Notes: a model not told the origin generated them from the sequence alone. Positions 39,825 through 52,247 are shown, counted from the stretch's first letter. The stretch is DNA of 64,000 nucleotides from Strongylocentrotus droebachiensis (GCA_035222895.1 JAVYIG010000323.1:62001-126000), one strand, 5' to 3'. Numbers and translations are program-made.

Positions 39825-41154
39825 TGTTTGATACCTGCACAAATGGGGACCTCATAAAGAAAAGTTGAAGGTAAATCTTTTCTAACTAGGGTATTGCACT
39901 ACAACAGACCGGTTTACTAACATATTTAAATTAAGGACGTTAATGCCGGGCTGGGATTTGAACCCGTACCTTGTGATGAACATACACTGTACAATTCACT
40001 GCTGCTTGGAAAGATGTACAGTACATGTACATGAACATACTGTACAGGTTAAACTAAAATATAAGTTCTGACAATGCAAGTAAATAGGTCTTATATATTC
40101 ACCAGGAGAAAAATTGCAAATACATGTACACTTCTTCTACAAACTTTCCCTTTAGCATGTAAATGTGTCTATACTATAGCAGTTTTAATAAATGGTCAAG
40201 AACTGCCTGCCAAACAAGGGGGAGGAAGAGAGTTGAGTGACTGCGGCCTCGAGCTGCAGTGACCCACAAAGCTGATAGTATGATAAGATAAGTTCTTCTA
40301 TGGCGGTGGGCCGATTACCATTTCGCTTTCAAACGAGATAAAGCAGCTTTCAAAGACAATGTCTGTACAAACAAAATCATCTTCAGTAATGTGAGAGATA
40401 AGAAGGAGAGAAAATAAATTATCTCCTCAGAATAACAAATTAATTACTTGATAATGCATTTATTGATAAGACTTACATTAGCTTTCAGACTAACCCAGTT
40501 TATTGTCAGGGCAAACTAAGGGTGTTTAATAAAACATCAAATAAAGAAGAAGATAAAGTGTTTTCATTGGTCCAAGCTCTAATTGAGCACATTCTACTGC
40601 TTTTATATTTACTGCCATGCCAAAGTGGATACTTAGTCCACACCTAAAAGCATGGGACCTTTCAAATTGACAATAGCTGCTGGACTGCATCAAATCTACT
40701 ATGCACATTTGTTTCCATGGATGCGCACATGGCATACCTAATGATGTTCCAATGCTGTCTAAGTTTTCCTGCCACACTGTCAAAAACATACAAACATGTA
40801 CACTTTTACAATGAACCCAAAGAGTTCCCGGTACATTATTATTACTTGATCAGTATCGAGTACCGTAGTGCCGAGAGCGTTTATATTACTACAAAAGAAT
40901 CCGCTTCCGGTCCAGACTAAATATGGACTCAATGCAATGCAATCCAAACACGTTTTCATCATAGTGCCAGTGTGAACATTCCGAATAAGGTACAAATATA
41001 GAGAAATATGATATACTGTACAGATTGAAGCGAGGCACTGAAGGCAGCGACCCCCTCCCTTTAAAAAAATTGGACCATGTACCGTACAGTACATGTTCAT
41101 TGTACTGTCTGTAAATACATGAACCCCAGTGTTCATTCCCTAAGTACAGTATAT

Positions 41155-41286
41155 GGGGCCAGTTTCTCAAAACCGTCATAAGTCTAAGTTTGTGGACATC
41201 CCATAGAAACGTGTGTTAATTCTATAACACATGTTTCAATGGGATGTCTAAGAAGTTAGACTTATGGTGGTTTCGAAAACAGCCCC
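41155..41286. mobile_element. 132-bp MITE, GGGGC ends
   Basis: The left end GGGGCCAGTTTCTCAAAACC pairs with the right end GGTTTCGAAAACAGCCCC, and AAGTCTAA/TTAGACTT and GGACATCCCAT/ATGGGATGTC are inverted pairs further in. Almost the whole element folds into one hairpin. Confidence 0.7.
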
Positions 41287-42027
41287 CTGGTGCCTACCTG
41301 GAGACAGTAATACAGACAAATATCACCTGTGTACTCCAGGAAGAAAATTTGACATGCTTAGTTTTTTCATTAGATTGTCTTCAAGATGCCGGTGCACCAA
41401 GGACTACGCCAAAGGCCTGTCTGTCTGGTGTTCACGTCTTTGTTTGGGTTCGTTTTGGCACGGATTACAGCTAACTACGAGGAGCACTGCGCATTTTTCC
41501 GAGACTAGTCTGAACTTGCCTTGCAACAGCTATCCGTATCGAAACTTCTTGTGATTACCAAGTAATTTTCAGCTTTTAAAAGAAGCAGGCGGTGTTCAAA
41601 ATCAAAGAAATAATATCCATTTTGTCTTTTAAAAATTATTCGATCGGTATGTTGTAAAGAAGTACTTTTTAGAAAGCCGTTTTATTATTCAAACATTAAT
41701 GTTTCTTTCAACCTGATTTATTAATCCTGCCGAGAGACCCGGCCAGTACAGTAGCTAGCTAGCAGCTGGCAACAACAACCCCATGGGGCGAACTGCTTTA
41801 ATTTGCAACCCATATTTATATCAGCAGTTCGGATTGATTCAGGATGAGCTAGAATATGATTGGTAACAATTAAATACTTAAGTTTCAAGGTGGAATGATT
41901 TTAGTGGTGTGCAAAACTGCAATTTCTTACATATTTCATTATTTTTTTCGGAGCGTCGGTTCTCAAAAAACGAAACCGGGACCCGACGGCAACGGTCGGG
42001 TCCCGGTGTGATCGACCGTACCGACTC

Positions 42028-42227
42028 AAGCCTAGTGAAGACGCACCAGACAAACAGCGGGATATTTTGCAAACTAGCCCAAGATATCTTGGGATGATTA
42101 TCTCGACCAAATATCCCGCTAATTGCAACTTCAAGCTGATGAAGACGCAAATTAACTGGATAATTTGCGATCGGGATAGTTCAAATAGCGGGATATTCAT
42201 CAATCTTGAGCTGATGAAAACAGGCTT
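42028..42227. mobile_element. MITE family D, copy 2
   Basis: It starts AAGCCTAGTGAAGACG and ends ATGAAAACAGGCTT. The internal AATTAACTGGATAATTTGCG block is shared with 29445-29742. Shorter and more decayed than copy 1. Confidence 0.6.
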
Positions 42228-42869
42228 ATGGTGGTACAGGAAATGATAGGGGATAACAAGGAGGATCCCGGAGCGATGATCTGTATTGATCCGAGTTGTG
42301 ATCTTTGGCTGTGAGCCATGTAAGCCCCAGACAAACTTCCTATTTTATTTACACTCAGGGGGGGGGGGGGGGGGGAAGAAGACAGTGGACACGCTTTACT
42401 GTTCAAAATTTTGACATAAACCTTAAAGAAATGAAAAAATATGTCAACTGCAGTCTCAAAACTGCATGGTTTTGACAAGCAGTGTCAAGATGTCGTTCCT
42501 TTGTGTTTCTTTTCTTTTTCTTTTTTTTCTTAATTTGAATTTTAAGAAATGCTCAACAACATTGGAATGGCCAGGTGACCCATTGTTTTTGCAATTTTTC
42601 TTTCAAAGACTAATTTACTGTTAAATGGCTATGCTCACTCATGCTTGAATGGAACAATTCCAAAAGCATATCATAAATAATTTTTTTTTTTTTTTTAATG
42701 TGTGAAAGATATATATGTTTATACTACTATAAGATATTTCTTTCAAAATCGTAATTATCATAGAGTGCACTTTCTTCTTTATTCGCGCTGAGCGTACATG
42801 GTATTTTCAAAAACATATTTGTTGATATTACATTTTAAAAAAGATGTAAATTTAAACATTTTCTGTTTC

Positions 42870-43004
42870 ACTGATGACAACTTCAAAAATTCACAACTTT
42901 CCTATTCTTAATTGGATATTGCTCAAAACTTTCACTGATTTCTTACTCCCATTTTTCTGTTTTTAATCAAACCAACTTATAATCAGGGCGGACTTCCCCT
43001 TTAA
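42870..43004. mobile_element. MITE family B, 3' fragment
   Basis: It contains ACTTTCACTGATTTC and ends AGGGCGGACTTCCCCTTTAA, matching the right end of 1214-1794. The left part is missing. It ends 37 bp from the splice donor side of PTEN exon 1. Confidence 0.6.
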
Positions 43005-43041
43005 CTTTACAGATACTTGTCAGCCATTTAAAAAAGGATAC

Positions 43042-43120
43042 AGCTCAGGTCCAAGTCGAAGCCTTTATCGATGAATCTTCTCTTCTTCTTGCTCACCATA
43101 TTGCGCAACTTTGACGCCAT
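43042..43120 (-). CDS. PTEN: PTEN exon 1 with start codon
   Basis: It encodes residues 1-26, MASKLRNMVSKKKRRF then IDKGFDLDLS, matching human MTAIIKEIVSRNKRRY and QEDGFDLDLT. It has the same 79-nt length as human exon 1. The KKKRR cluster is the N-terminal PIP2-binding/nuclear-import motif, with Lys13, Arg14 and Arg15 kept. The ATG is in a good context (A at -3, G at +4). The donor after AGCT is GTATCC. Confidence 0.95.
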
Positions 43121-45017
43121 TCTTTTTTAGAATGGAGTTGCACAAAAACACTCCAATCCAATCGATGATAATCCAAACCTACGTCTATTCCTGGCATAGA
43201 AAAAATACAAAAAATGGCAATACATAAATAAACTTGGCTCTATCAATGAGTATCAATCAAGGAGGATGATGTACCCCGACTCTAGGTGAGGATGAGTCTA
43301 ACTTTAAAGGGGTTGTGGCATGGCAATTACTGGTTAACGCCATCTACGGCTCTTTTGGTTCTCCTCACGCTTCGGTTTTGCGTATGTTGCGCACACATGA
43401 ATACATAGTCCTACTGCAGTCACGTCGCCCGTTAAGGTCCGTAGTCGTATACACGATTAGCCCCTAAGTCAGGCCACAGGAAAGATACAGCTTTTAAATA
43501 GGAATCGGTTTTACTTGGTCTAACCAAAACACAAAATCAGGGGGAAAATAAACAAACTTTTTGCCACACATGCACAAGACTCAAAAGCTGGATGTGTGTG
43601 AATTTTCATAAAACTAGATCAAATTCAAATGCCTTCCTCCCAAACAGGAAACAAACGTAACAACTTTTAGCTCATGATCTTTATTTGGACATTTAATGAA
43701 TAGATCTATTTACTTAATTTTGGGTATGTTTTAGTGGGGTATCTCCACGCCGCGACGGATCAAATTTTGGATAGGTTTCTGAACAAGCGCCAAGTTAAAA
43801 ATAACAATAGGTCTATGACTATATTCTATTTTCATATTCAAACGGTCTGTAGTTGTTAGACATGTTATCAACACAACTATCGTATGATCTTCATGTACAG
43901 AAGCTCTAAATGCAGACTTTTAAAGCTCATAGAATGTGCAGTGAGTGCAAGTGATTGCGAAGCACCACGTCATTAACACAAATGCACACCAGCCCGGTAC
44001 TTTCCCGTTAGCTCATCGCTCAGTTTTCCCTCGGCTGCATGCGGGCAAGGTACAACACACTAGGCCTACACCTGTACAATGCAATGAATACACACACGTT
44101 GACTTCACACACCCTTGGCCTTGCACCGTACCGTCGCACATACAACACTCCCGTTTCTCACCTTTTATTCTTGGCTTACTGCTTCTAGGAGAATCCACTG
44201 AAACTAATCATGTCTACGAAAAAGATCAGGTTGAATCACAGACAACACTCAAAATGACTTCCAACTATGCCGTACAGGTTCACATAACCTAAATGAAAAT
44301 GACTACCGGGTAATCTAACATAACTTCTCGATCTCGCGAAAGTTTTCCACAGTAGCTTAACACGGAACAATATTATAAACAGAGAAATATGTGATGTGGT
44401 CGGTTGGTCACCTTTCACGAATACGGTAAACTAGTACAGGTTTTATTACGCATTGTAATATAGCGCTACTAAAATGTGTCTGACACTAATGACAGGTCGA
44501 TTTATAATCCTAAAATTGGAGAAGTTAAACTCATCATAGTTAAATCACTTGTTTATTGAAGACTAAGGTTCACTAGTTGGTTGCAAATTTTGCCCCCAGA
44601 ACAAGTTTGTCGATATCATTATAAGGAAGGGAATTCCCCGGTTTAATTACTTTACAATAATTATGTCCCACTGTTTATATTTCGCTAATCGGTGTAATGG
44701 TGTAATCATAATCCTCCTCTTGAAAATAAGACGACAAAGTTCTTTTTAAAAGATTGTTAATGAGTTTGACCTCGAAGAAAATTTCAGACCGAATTCGGGT
44801 TATTGCTTTTTGTATTATTTTTTATTAATTGTTGATTATTTCTGGGACTGTATTGATTGTGGTGAGGGGGTGGTACTCAATCTGCATGTCGAGGCAGAGT
44901 TTATTTCATACCCTGAATGATTTGCATAATTATACAAAAGCTAGTTTGATGACTTTACTGCCAAGCAGTCATTATGATGATGAATTAATGATGAGGATGA
45001 GGAGAAGGAGGAGGATA
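43121..45017. other. PTEN 5' UTR and upstream flank
   Basis: The 5' UTR must begin here, but no TATA box or start site can be placed. The region 43260-44460 is richer in CpG than its surroundings and is the likely promoter. No second gene was supported in it; the open frame at 43945-44292 has no recognisable features. Confidence 0.4.
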
Positions 45018-45025
45018 ACGTTAAT

Positions 45026-45208
45026 CAGGCCCGTAGCCACGGGGGGGGGGGGGGGAAGGGGGGGGGGGGGGGCACGTGCCCATCCCCCCCCCAAATTTTT
45101 TTTTTTCTCCAAGATCGGTTGAACTTTTTTAGCCTCCTCCCCAGGACGTCGATCAATTACATGTATGTGCTCCCCCGGCCCCAACATCAAACTCTGGCTA
45201 CGGCCCTG
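45026..45208. mobile_element. hAT-type MITE with 8-bp TSD
   Basis: The ends are CAGGCCCGTAGCCAC and TGGCTACGGCCCTG. The octamer ACGTTAAT flanks both sides exactly (45018-45025 and 45209-45216). The 8-bp duplication and CAGGGCC-like end fit a hAT-family non-autonomous element. The interior is mostly G and C runs. Confidence 0.85.
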
Positions 45209-45216
45209 ACGTTAAT

Positions 45217-45441
45217 CATCTTGAACAACAACAACCACAGCAGCAGCAACAACAACAACAAAACCAAAATGATACTATATCATTACATCAAGAACTGTTA
45301 CAAGACAACAAATTATGTGATTTTAATCAGAAAATTGTTTGAAATGGCGACTACTGCCTTGAATACACAAACAAAACGAAGGAGCCTGCCACCATTGAAC
45401 ACAAGCAAAACAGAAACAGCATCACCCAAGAAGACTAAAGA
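45217..45441 (+). other. CAA/AAC-rich segment with short open frame
   Basis: A CAA/CAG-rich stretch is followed in one frame by NDTISLHQELLQDNKLCDF and, after a stop, in another frame by an ATG at 45343 opening MATTALNTQTKRRSLPPLN (33 residues to TAG at 45439). The composition looks protein-like but I cannot identify it. It may be a decayed retroelement ORF1 or a chance frame. Confidence 0.2.
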
Positions 45442-45459
45442 GTAGATGAAAAATGTAGA

Positions 45460-45530
45460 AGACCGTGATCATAAATAAGAACTGGCTATTTGTGTCAGTC
45501 GATAGTAGACTTCAACAATGATCACGGTCT
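45460..45530. repeat. 13-nt inverted repeat
   Basis: AGACCGTGATCAT (45460-45472) and its exact complement (45518-45530) enclose 45 nt. Possibly a very small MITE or hairpin. Confidence 0.6.
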
Positions 45531-45689
45531 GTAAACAAATAAGATAAAAGAAGATACCCTTAATTAAGATCAAACTATAACATAATCCTCTTATAACCAA
45601 GCTTTTCAATGAACGGGAGCAGAAACAATTTCCAGGTCCCTATTGCTGAGTCCGGATGCGGTGGAGCAACTTATAAAGTGGGAGGGGGG

Positions 45690-46960
45690 GGGCACAAAAA
45701 AGGCACTTTCTGGAGAAAAAAAGGGCACCTTCAAAGGTAAATCTCAAAGCGGCAATATCCAATGTTTTAGACATTGGTATATACCCTTATATTGTGATTA
45801 CATTTTCAGGTATGATTTCAATATTTGTTTCTCTTTATACATCATAACGATATTGCATCATACTTTGCAGTTGGGTGTGTTGGTCTGAAAATTCATTTGC
45901 GAGCGAGCAAATTTTAAAGATTTGTGAGGTCGCAGTGCGAAAAATTACATCTGATATTAAAAGAGGAAAACCCCAATCCTAATGGGATTATACTTAAAAG
46001 CACATTCTCATAACGGGAGACTAAAAAGACCTTTGATAAGTTACATAGTTATAACATCTTATATTCAAAACTACGAGCGAGCGTAGCGAGCGAGCTTTGG
46101 GGGGAATTGCTCTTATTAGGGGCACGTTTAATGATGAGAGGGAAAGGGGAGACTTATCAAAAGGGTTAAGACACTAATTAGAAGAAAAGGAGAACGTGTC
46201 AAAGTACAAAGGCTAATTGTCAGAGGTGAAAATGGGGCAATTCTTACACCTAAAAAAGAGGCACGCACCAAGGATGAAAAGGGATTTTATGAGAATGGGA
46301 AATGGTCATTTGTCGACGGCCAAAGAGGCACTCTTCAGATTTTGATAGAGGCATAATCATATAAGAAGTGAAAATGGGCATTTATGAAAAGGGGATATGA
46401 AAGATGTGAAAAGGGGCACACATCGCATCTGAAAAGGGTCACTGACCATATATGAAAAGAGACACACACGAGAATGTAAAAGGGGCAATTATGATACAGG
46501 GAAATGTACATTTATTAAAAGCAAAGGGGCACCGATCAGATTTTAATAGGGGCATTTATCGGAGATGAAAGGGGGCTTTTATGGGAAGGGGGAAGTGGCT
46601 CTTATTAAAAAGAAAAAGAGGCACATGTTAAAATGAACGGGGCACTTATCAAAGATGAAAAATGGTAAGTTATAAGAAGGGGAAGGGGCACTTTTTACAA
46701 AGCAAAAGGGGAACCTCTCAGATTTGAATAAGGCAATTATTAAAGGTGAAGGGGGCGCTAATCAAAAGTGAAAAGGGGCGCTTCTCGTACCTGAAATGGG
46801 GAACTTACTAGAGATTGAAAAAAGGCACTTATGAGAATGGAAAATGGACACTTATTGCAAAGGAAAAAGGGGTACGAGTCAAAATAAAAGGGGCACTTAT
46901 CAGAGGTGGAAAGGGGAAGGGGCACTTTTAAAGTAAAAGTAAAATGGGCACTTTTGACAC
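45690..46960. repeat. diverged GGGGCACTT minisatellite
   Basis: Many imperfect units of roughly 30-45 nt are built on AAAGGGGCACTTAT followed by AGA-rich sequence, clearest from 46100 to 46960. Divergence between neighbours is high, so the array is old. No open frame of note; a short AGCGAGCGTAGCGAGCGAGC motif lies at 46076. Confidence 0.7.
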
Positions 46961-47399
46961 CCGATCTCCTATGTTAATTGCACTGTAGGCCAAGGCCTAA
47001 AATACGCCCTCATCACCTCTCCATTACTCTACACTGGCGTATGTAGGGAGGGGGCTTAATTGGGGTGCCAATACTCTTTGAAAAAATTGAAAAGGGAAAA
47101 AGGTTAAAAAAAAAAAAGGAGGAAAAAAAGAAGGAGAGAAGAAAAAAGAAAAATTAAGAAAGCAAGAAGAAAAAAAATTGAAAGGGGAAAAAACCAATAA
47201 AAGAAGGTTTACACAGGTTCATGCCTTAATGTTTAACCCTGCCAATTACATTTTAAAAGATTCAGTTGCTTGAGTCAAGAATTTATAATTGTAGGCCTAA
47301 ACTGTCAAACTATATTTGTAAAACCGCCTACAGAGGTATATCTTTCCTACTTTGAGGTTGAACTCCAGCGGCGCTCTAAGAAGTGAAGAAAATAAATGT
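46961..47399. other. no gene seen
   Basis: A-rich sequence (poly-A tracts near 47103-47180) without supported features. Confidence 0.35.
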
Positions 47400-47700
47400 A
47401 TTGTTATCGTATCAGAACAATTACCCCCTGAACAATCACCCCCCGGAAAGCAACCCCCGGAAACAACCCCCGGTAAACTACCCCCACCACTGAAAATTAA
47501 CCCCTAGGACAATTACCCCCCCCCCCCCGAAAATCAACCCCACCACTGAAAAATAACCCATAGGACAATTCCCCCCCCCCCGAAAAATCAACCCCTGTTC
47601 AAGGGATAGTCCACCCTGAAATTATTTTCTTTTTAATAAAAGCAGATTTTTTTTCGGGGGGGGGGGTATTGTCCTTTGGGGGTGGCGGTTGTCCTCAGGT
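47400..47700. repeat. C-rich tandem repeat and G run
   Basis: Units of about 50 nt containing AACCCCACCACTGAAAA and CATAGGACAATT with long C runs are repeated. A G run follows near 47657-47667. A family B end (TTCAAGGGATAGTCCACCCT) begins at 47598. Confidence 0.65.
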
Positions 47701-48549
47701 GGGGTAATTTTCTGGAGGTAATTGTCTATAGAACCATTGTTGATGGTTATTATGCGTCTTTTTAAATAGCTGTATTTTCTTAATAGTTCCCCTCCAATAT
47801 AATTTTCTCTCATAAGCCAATGCAGTGTCATAAAAATAATTTTATTTTGAACACTGAAAGAAAGAGTTATATTTTCTGCCACCGGGGTTGGCGATTCCGG
47901 AGATTCAAAAAATGAAGAAAAAAAAAGAAAGAAACATTTCAGGAAATGATAGCTTTAAATTAAGGCTATTTTAAGTATACACTGTATTTTTTCTCGCTCT
48001 TCTCGCTCAGTTACTACGCTCCGTTGTATACATTAGCGGAGAGGATTATGTTAACTGTTGGATACATATTAATTAATCATCGATGTATTGTCATCTTCCT
48101 GAAATAGCCACTTTACCTGTTGCTGCCTCATAATCAATATTTATAATATCACTTATTACAGGCCCATTTACGTTCTTATAACAACTTTCCAGCTGTCCCG
48201 TTTTTAGACCAATGTCTGCCGGTCATTTGTGGATGATGGACTATTATTGTATGTGAGAAAAATGTTAGGTCACAAAGACAAAGATAGACAAAATTAATAT
48301 CAATTTACAAAGTACCAGGGAATGATCCAGGACTTTCCAGGGGGGGGGGGGGCGTAAAAATGTTGACATGTACGAAATTGCAAACTAGTGCAAAGCCTTT
48401 ATGGCATGGGGTTAGGGGCCCACTTAAGGGCCCCGGATTTTTTTTTTAGCCTTGATTTATATTCTGAGGCATTTTTGAATGCGTGAACTGAAGATTTATG
48501 TGAATGATTCTTAGCTTAGTTTCATACGACCCTCGTTCATCGTATTCTC
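47701..48549. other. no gene seen; G run at 48340
   Basis: No supported exon. Includes a decayed family B-like 3' part near 47780-47880. Confidence 0.35.
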
Positions 48550-48985
48550 TTTTTTAAAATGTTCTACCCTCTCGATGTAACATCTCCCTACGTCTCCCAT
48601 TTCTTGATCCCTCTCCCCTCCCTTCACTCCCATCTCTCCCCTCTCATCTCTCTCTCCCCTTCTCGCTTTCTCTCATCTCTCTCTCTCTCCCCTTCTCGCT
48701 TTCTCTCATCCCTCTCTCTCTCCTCCTGTCCCTCTCATCTCCCCTCTCGATCTAACATCTCCCTACGTCTCCCATCTCTCTCTCTCCTTCTCGTTTTCTC
48801 TCATCTCTCTCTCCTCCTGTCCCTCTCATCTCCCCTCTCGATCTAACATCTCCCTACGTCTCCCATCTCTCCCCTCTCGCTTTCTCTCATCTCTCTCTCT
48901 CTCCCCCTCTCGCTTTCTCTCATATCTCTCTCTCTCTCTCTCTCTCCTCCTGTCCCTCTCATCCCCCTCTCTCTCATTTCATATT
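48550..48985. repeat. CT-rich tandem repeat
   Basis: CTCT-rich sequence with higher-order units of about 110 nt (CTCTCGATCTAACATCTCCC at 48742 and 48835; TCTCGCTTTCTCTCATC several times). Open frames here are artefacts of the repeat. Confidence 0.85.
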
Positions 48986-49854
48986 TAGTGTGGAAAGTGA
49001 CTTTCAATAATAATTCAACATTTAAAAATAATATCAGACTGAACATTGCACATAGTAAATTTGAACGATATCTATTTATTTGTAGTGTAAAATATTATGA
49101 CATTTCTTCAAATACACTCATAATGAATCTGGCTTCCCTTTTACCACTTCGAGGTATGAAACCAAACTGTTCCTGACCTACTTCTTTTTCAATTTGATCT
49201 TTTATTCCAGCTATAGTGCCCTCTATGATCAATTTCATATTTTCAAATTTCAATTTTCAAATTCAATTTCAAATTTTATTCATGTTTCCAACAAAACATT
49301 ACAAATCAATTATATGCATTTAAAACAAATGTAAGACATACATGTTGTTCCAGAGCAACTTGGTTATATCGACTCACAAGACCCAAAAGTTCTAAAATCT
49401 TCACGTACGCTTGCCTTAGGTTTCTTAGGGATTGGCACATACATCAACTTTTCAGATCCTCAGGAATATATTCTGGCATATGTTGTTCAAATGTTCGAGG
49501 GAGGCGTAGAACAAATACATGCGCAATACTCATTATTATGTTATTATATCTGTGTAATTATTTTATTCATTTGGACGCCTGAATCAACAAGCTAACATAA
49601 GCTTCCTACAGGTGCTCCCTTTTCCTTCTACTCATTTTCACAGTTTGTTTAAATTAATTTAACACAATGCTCATGATTTGTATATTTTAAACTGTCTGTA
49701 CTTTATCACATGTATATATTTGTATGTTTTTTAACGGAAATAAAGTCTTTTGAATTGAATTGAAAAAGTAACAAATTCTTTTAGGCTATCAAGTTTTGGT
49801 CATCTTTGGTCATCCCATTTGGACCTTCAGCTTTAGAAGCTCTCAGTGAATGTA
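48986..49854 (+). mobile_element. possible LINE 3' end at 49735-49770
   Basis: AATAAAGTCTTTTGAATTGAATTG resembles a non-LTR retrotransposon tail on the plus strand. No protein motif is recognisable in the preceding 700 bp. Confidence 0.3.
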
Positions 49855-50222
49855 ATAATAATAATACATAAGATTTGTAAGGCGCCAAATCCACTTGACA
49901 ATCAAATACTCAAGGCGCAGCTTGTGCAAAAGATAAAATACATGATGAATATATACAAAAGTGCAATAGGAAAGGTATAGACATGAAAGGTAATGGTAAT
50001 CAATTATAGGCTAAATTAAACAGATATTTCTTAAGATATTTTTAACACTTCAGCAGAACTGCTATTTGTAATCCATTGAGGGAGAGTATTCCATAATGAA
50101 GGCCCAGCATGAACGAAGGTTCGCTCCCCCATTTTGAGAGATATATCTCTACATATATCATGCTCTACAGATCCACAGGGCATGTTCTTCTTCTGATTTA
50201 AGAATGTTTGGACCCTCATCAT
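49855..50222 (-). pseudogene. LINE ORF2 C-terminal remnant and 3' UTR
   Basis: On the minus strand one frame reads MGERTFVHAGPSLWNTLPQW then ITNSSSAEVL, and a shifted frame continues LKKYLFNLAYN. These are the characteristic C-terminal motifs of CR1/jockey-like reverse-transcriptase proteins, with a frameshift near 50035. The downstream GGCGCC/CAAGGCGC sequence resembles the usual 3' UTR hairpin. 5'-truncated. Confidence 0.7.
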
Positions 50223-51705
50223 TGATTCAAATCAATGGCAAATAATTGAACTTAATTGCAACTCCTATCTCTTATCTCCTCCAGTTTCATACGAGTACGA
50301 CCCTCGTACATCAAATTCTCTTTCCAAAATGTTCTATTCCCATACATCTCTTGATAGCCCTTCTCAGTGTCTTCAGTTAATCAGTTATATTACAAATATA
50401 CCTTAACATCTATGGTAAATTTCTACATTGACAACTACATACATGTATATTTTTTACAGCAAAACCCAGAAGCCATACCTGCAAGGAACCCAATGCATAC
50501 ACATTATGATTTTTGGTCCCCTTTTAAGAGACACTGCTCATTTCCAATGTCAGATAATATACAAACAAATGTTTATACCAGTCCTACATGTACATAAATT
50601 GAACATCAAGCAAATACTAGGAATGTATTTAAGTTACATGATCATTTATAAGTGAATTCAACTTAAATATGTTTGATGGGGTGACCAAAGTTTGTGGACA
50701 TTAATATAAAATAGGAATGTGAAATTTTACCAAGGATTTCTCATATTCTAAACAAATTTATTTAGATTCATTAGTTCCAAATGAATCCAAATTGTAGACT
50801 ACAAATGGGTGCGACTAGCAATTTGATGTCAGATCGTAATGTGCTTTACAAATATGCTATACACATGAACGTTACAAAAGAAAGCAACAAGTCCTTAATT
50901 TGTGTAAAAGAGTTTACAAGGAAAATATTTTAAAAAGCAATCCATCAAAGGTAAGGAAATTGCATGAATTGCAAGTCAAACTATCACACAACCGGGAAGT
51001 TAGTATTACTTTTTACTTGCAATTTTGATGACATATTCTCTCTAAATGAAGATTTCTACACCATTGTCAGAAAGTTCACATTTTTATCGGAACCCATGCA
51101 AAAGAATGCAAAATTTGTCAATATTTTTTTTTATAATTTCAGACCTAAATCCTAAGAACTTTTGTCTCTAGGTTATTTTATGTTCCTCTTTCCATTGGCT
51201 ATATTACATTTTCAAAATCTTACAGATTTTTTGAGATATGGAATTGTCCACGAGAAAAGGTCACACCACCATACATGTATTTACAAAATCCACAATCGGA
51301 AACATATAACCATCACAAACCTTTAAAACTAGGAAGAATTATATACATTTAAACCTGTATAGAAAGACCACCAAAAGCAGATACAAAAAGTGGTCTCTCT
51401 AGCTAGGTACATGGTCTTGACATGTTTACATTAACACATGTTTCAGGGGAAACACAATATGTGATAAACCCATCACCCATCTCATTTTTAGTAAAATTTG
51501 GAATAAAACTTAAGATAAGGTAGGGGCTATTTTATCTCTCCGATATACAAGAAGATTACAGAATTGCTAATGTTTGATACCCAACTGAAAAAATAAAACA
51601 AAACCTAAAATAAACAATGAACCACCTATCCCCCCCAAAAAAAAGAAGTCCTTGAACTGTAAAGGCTCCCTCATCTCCTTGTTCAGCTTTAGGCAGCATA
51701 ACCAT
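50223..51705. other. no gene seen; likely 3' region of the 52-58 kb gene
   Basis: If the terminal exon at 51713 is correct, sequence below it on the minus strand is 3' UTR for an unknown distance. A decayed TACAGTCAAACC-type element lies near 51349-51470. Confidence 0.35.
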
Positions 51706-51713
51706 TCATCCTG
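51706..51713 (-). CDS. candidate terminal exon of membrane-protein gene
   Basis: A strong acceptor (poly-pyrimidine then CTACAG) precedes CAGGATGAATGG. With the phase left by the exon at 52095 it adds Thr-Gly and a TGA stop at 51706-51708, giving a 272-residue protein. A second AG three bases on would give a similar early stop. The other frame of this region is open (DEWLCCLKLNKEM) but does not match the phase. The assignment is tentative. Confidence 0.3.
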
Positions 51714-52094
51714 CTGTAGAGGATAGAAAACAATAATATAACAATGAGATCTCGCATGGACCAACAGTCTCCCTTTGTACCATATACCATCAATTCTAAT
51801 TTTGGAGCATGGTTTATATTATTTGTCTTGCAAATTAAACAAAAACAAAATAGGACATAGACATGTACTCTATTATGCAGATATCATAATATTACATTTT
51901 TTGAGGATATTTTCAATGTGTGTAATTTTTTGATATGCAATGTAGATATTAAATGTAGAAGATTTTATCTCTTGTGGACACAAACAAAAAAGAAGAAGAA
52001 AAAACTGACAACAACAACCTAATAAAAAAAATTAAGTTACTATCCCTGAGACAAGGACCAAGGATGCATAAAGCATGTTGCTGCTTAAACTTAC

Positions 52095-52208
52095 TTCTCA
52101 ATCTCTCACGGATGTATAGGATAGCGAAGATTGTATAAGGTATGATCAGTATGATCAGAAGTAGTGTGACGATGATGAAGGCGTTCCTCCAGAATGTACA
52201 ATCAGGAG
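52095..52208 (-). CDS. membrane-protein gene exon 5 (C-terminal TM helix)
   Basis: It encodes APDCTFWRNAF, then IIVTLLLIILIIPYTIFAIL, then YIRERLR. The central 20-odd hydrophobic residues form a clear transmembrane helix, followed by basic residues as expected for the cytoplasmic side. The acceptor is TTTTTCAG before CTCCTGATTG and the donor GTAAGT. The phase matches exon 4. Reading through the donor would add about 45 unremarkable residues before a stop, an alternative ending. Confidence 0.75.
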
Positions 52209-52247
52209 CTGAAAAAAAAGGAAGAACAATTTAAAAACACACAATCT

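Noticed and set aside
43945..44292. 115-codon plus-strand open frame upstream of PTEN
   Set aside because: No recognisable motif, no supporting splice or poly(A) signals, and the composition is not coding-like. It may be chance in a CpG-richer promoter region.
45143..45441. A complete Asn/Gln-rich protein gene
   Set aside because: The protein-like frames do not join, and the region begins inside a hAT-type MITE. Kept only as a low-confidence segment.
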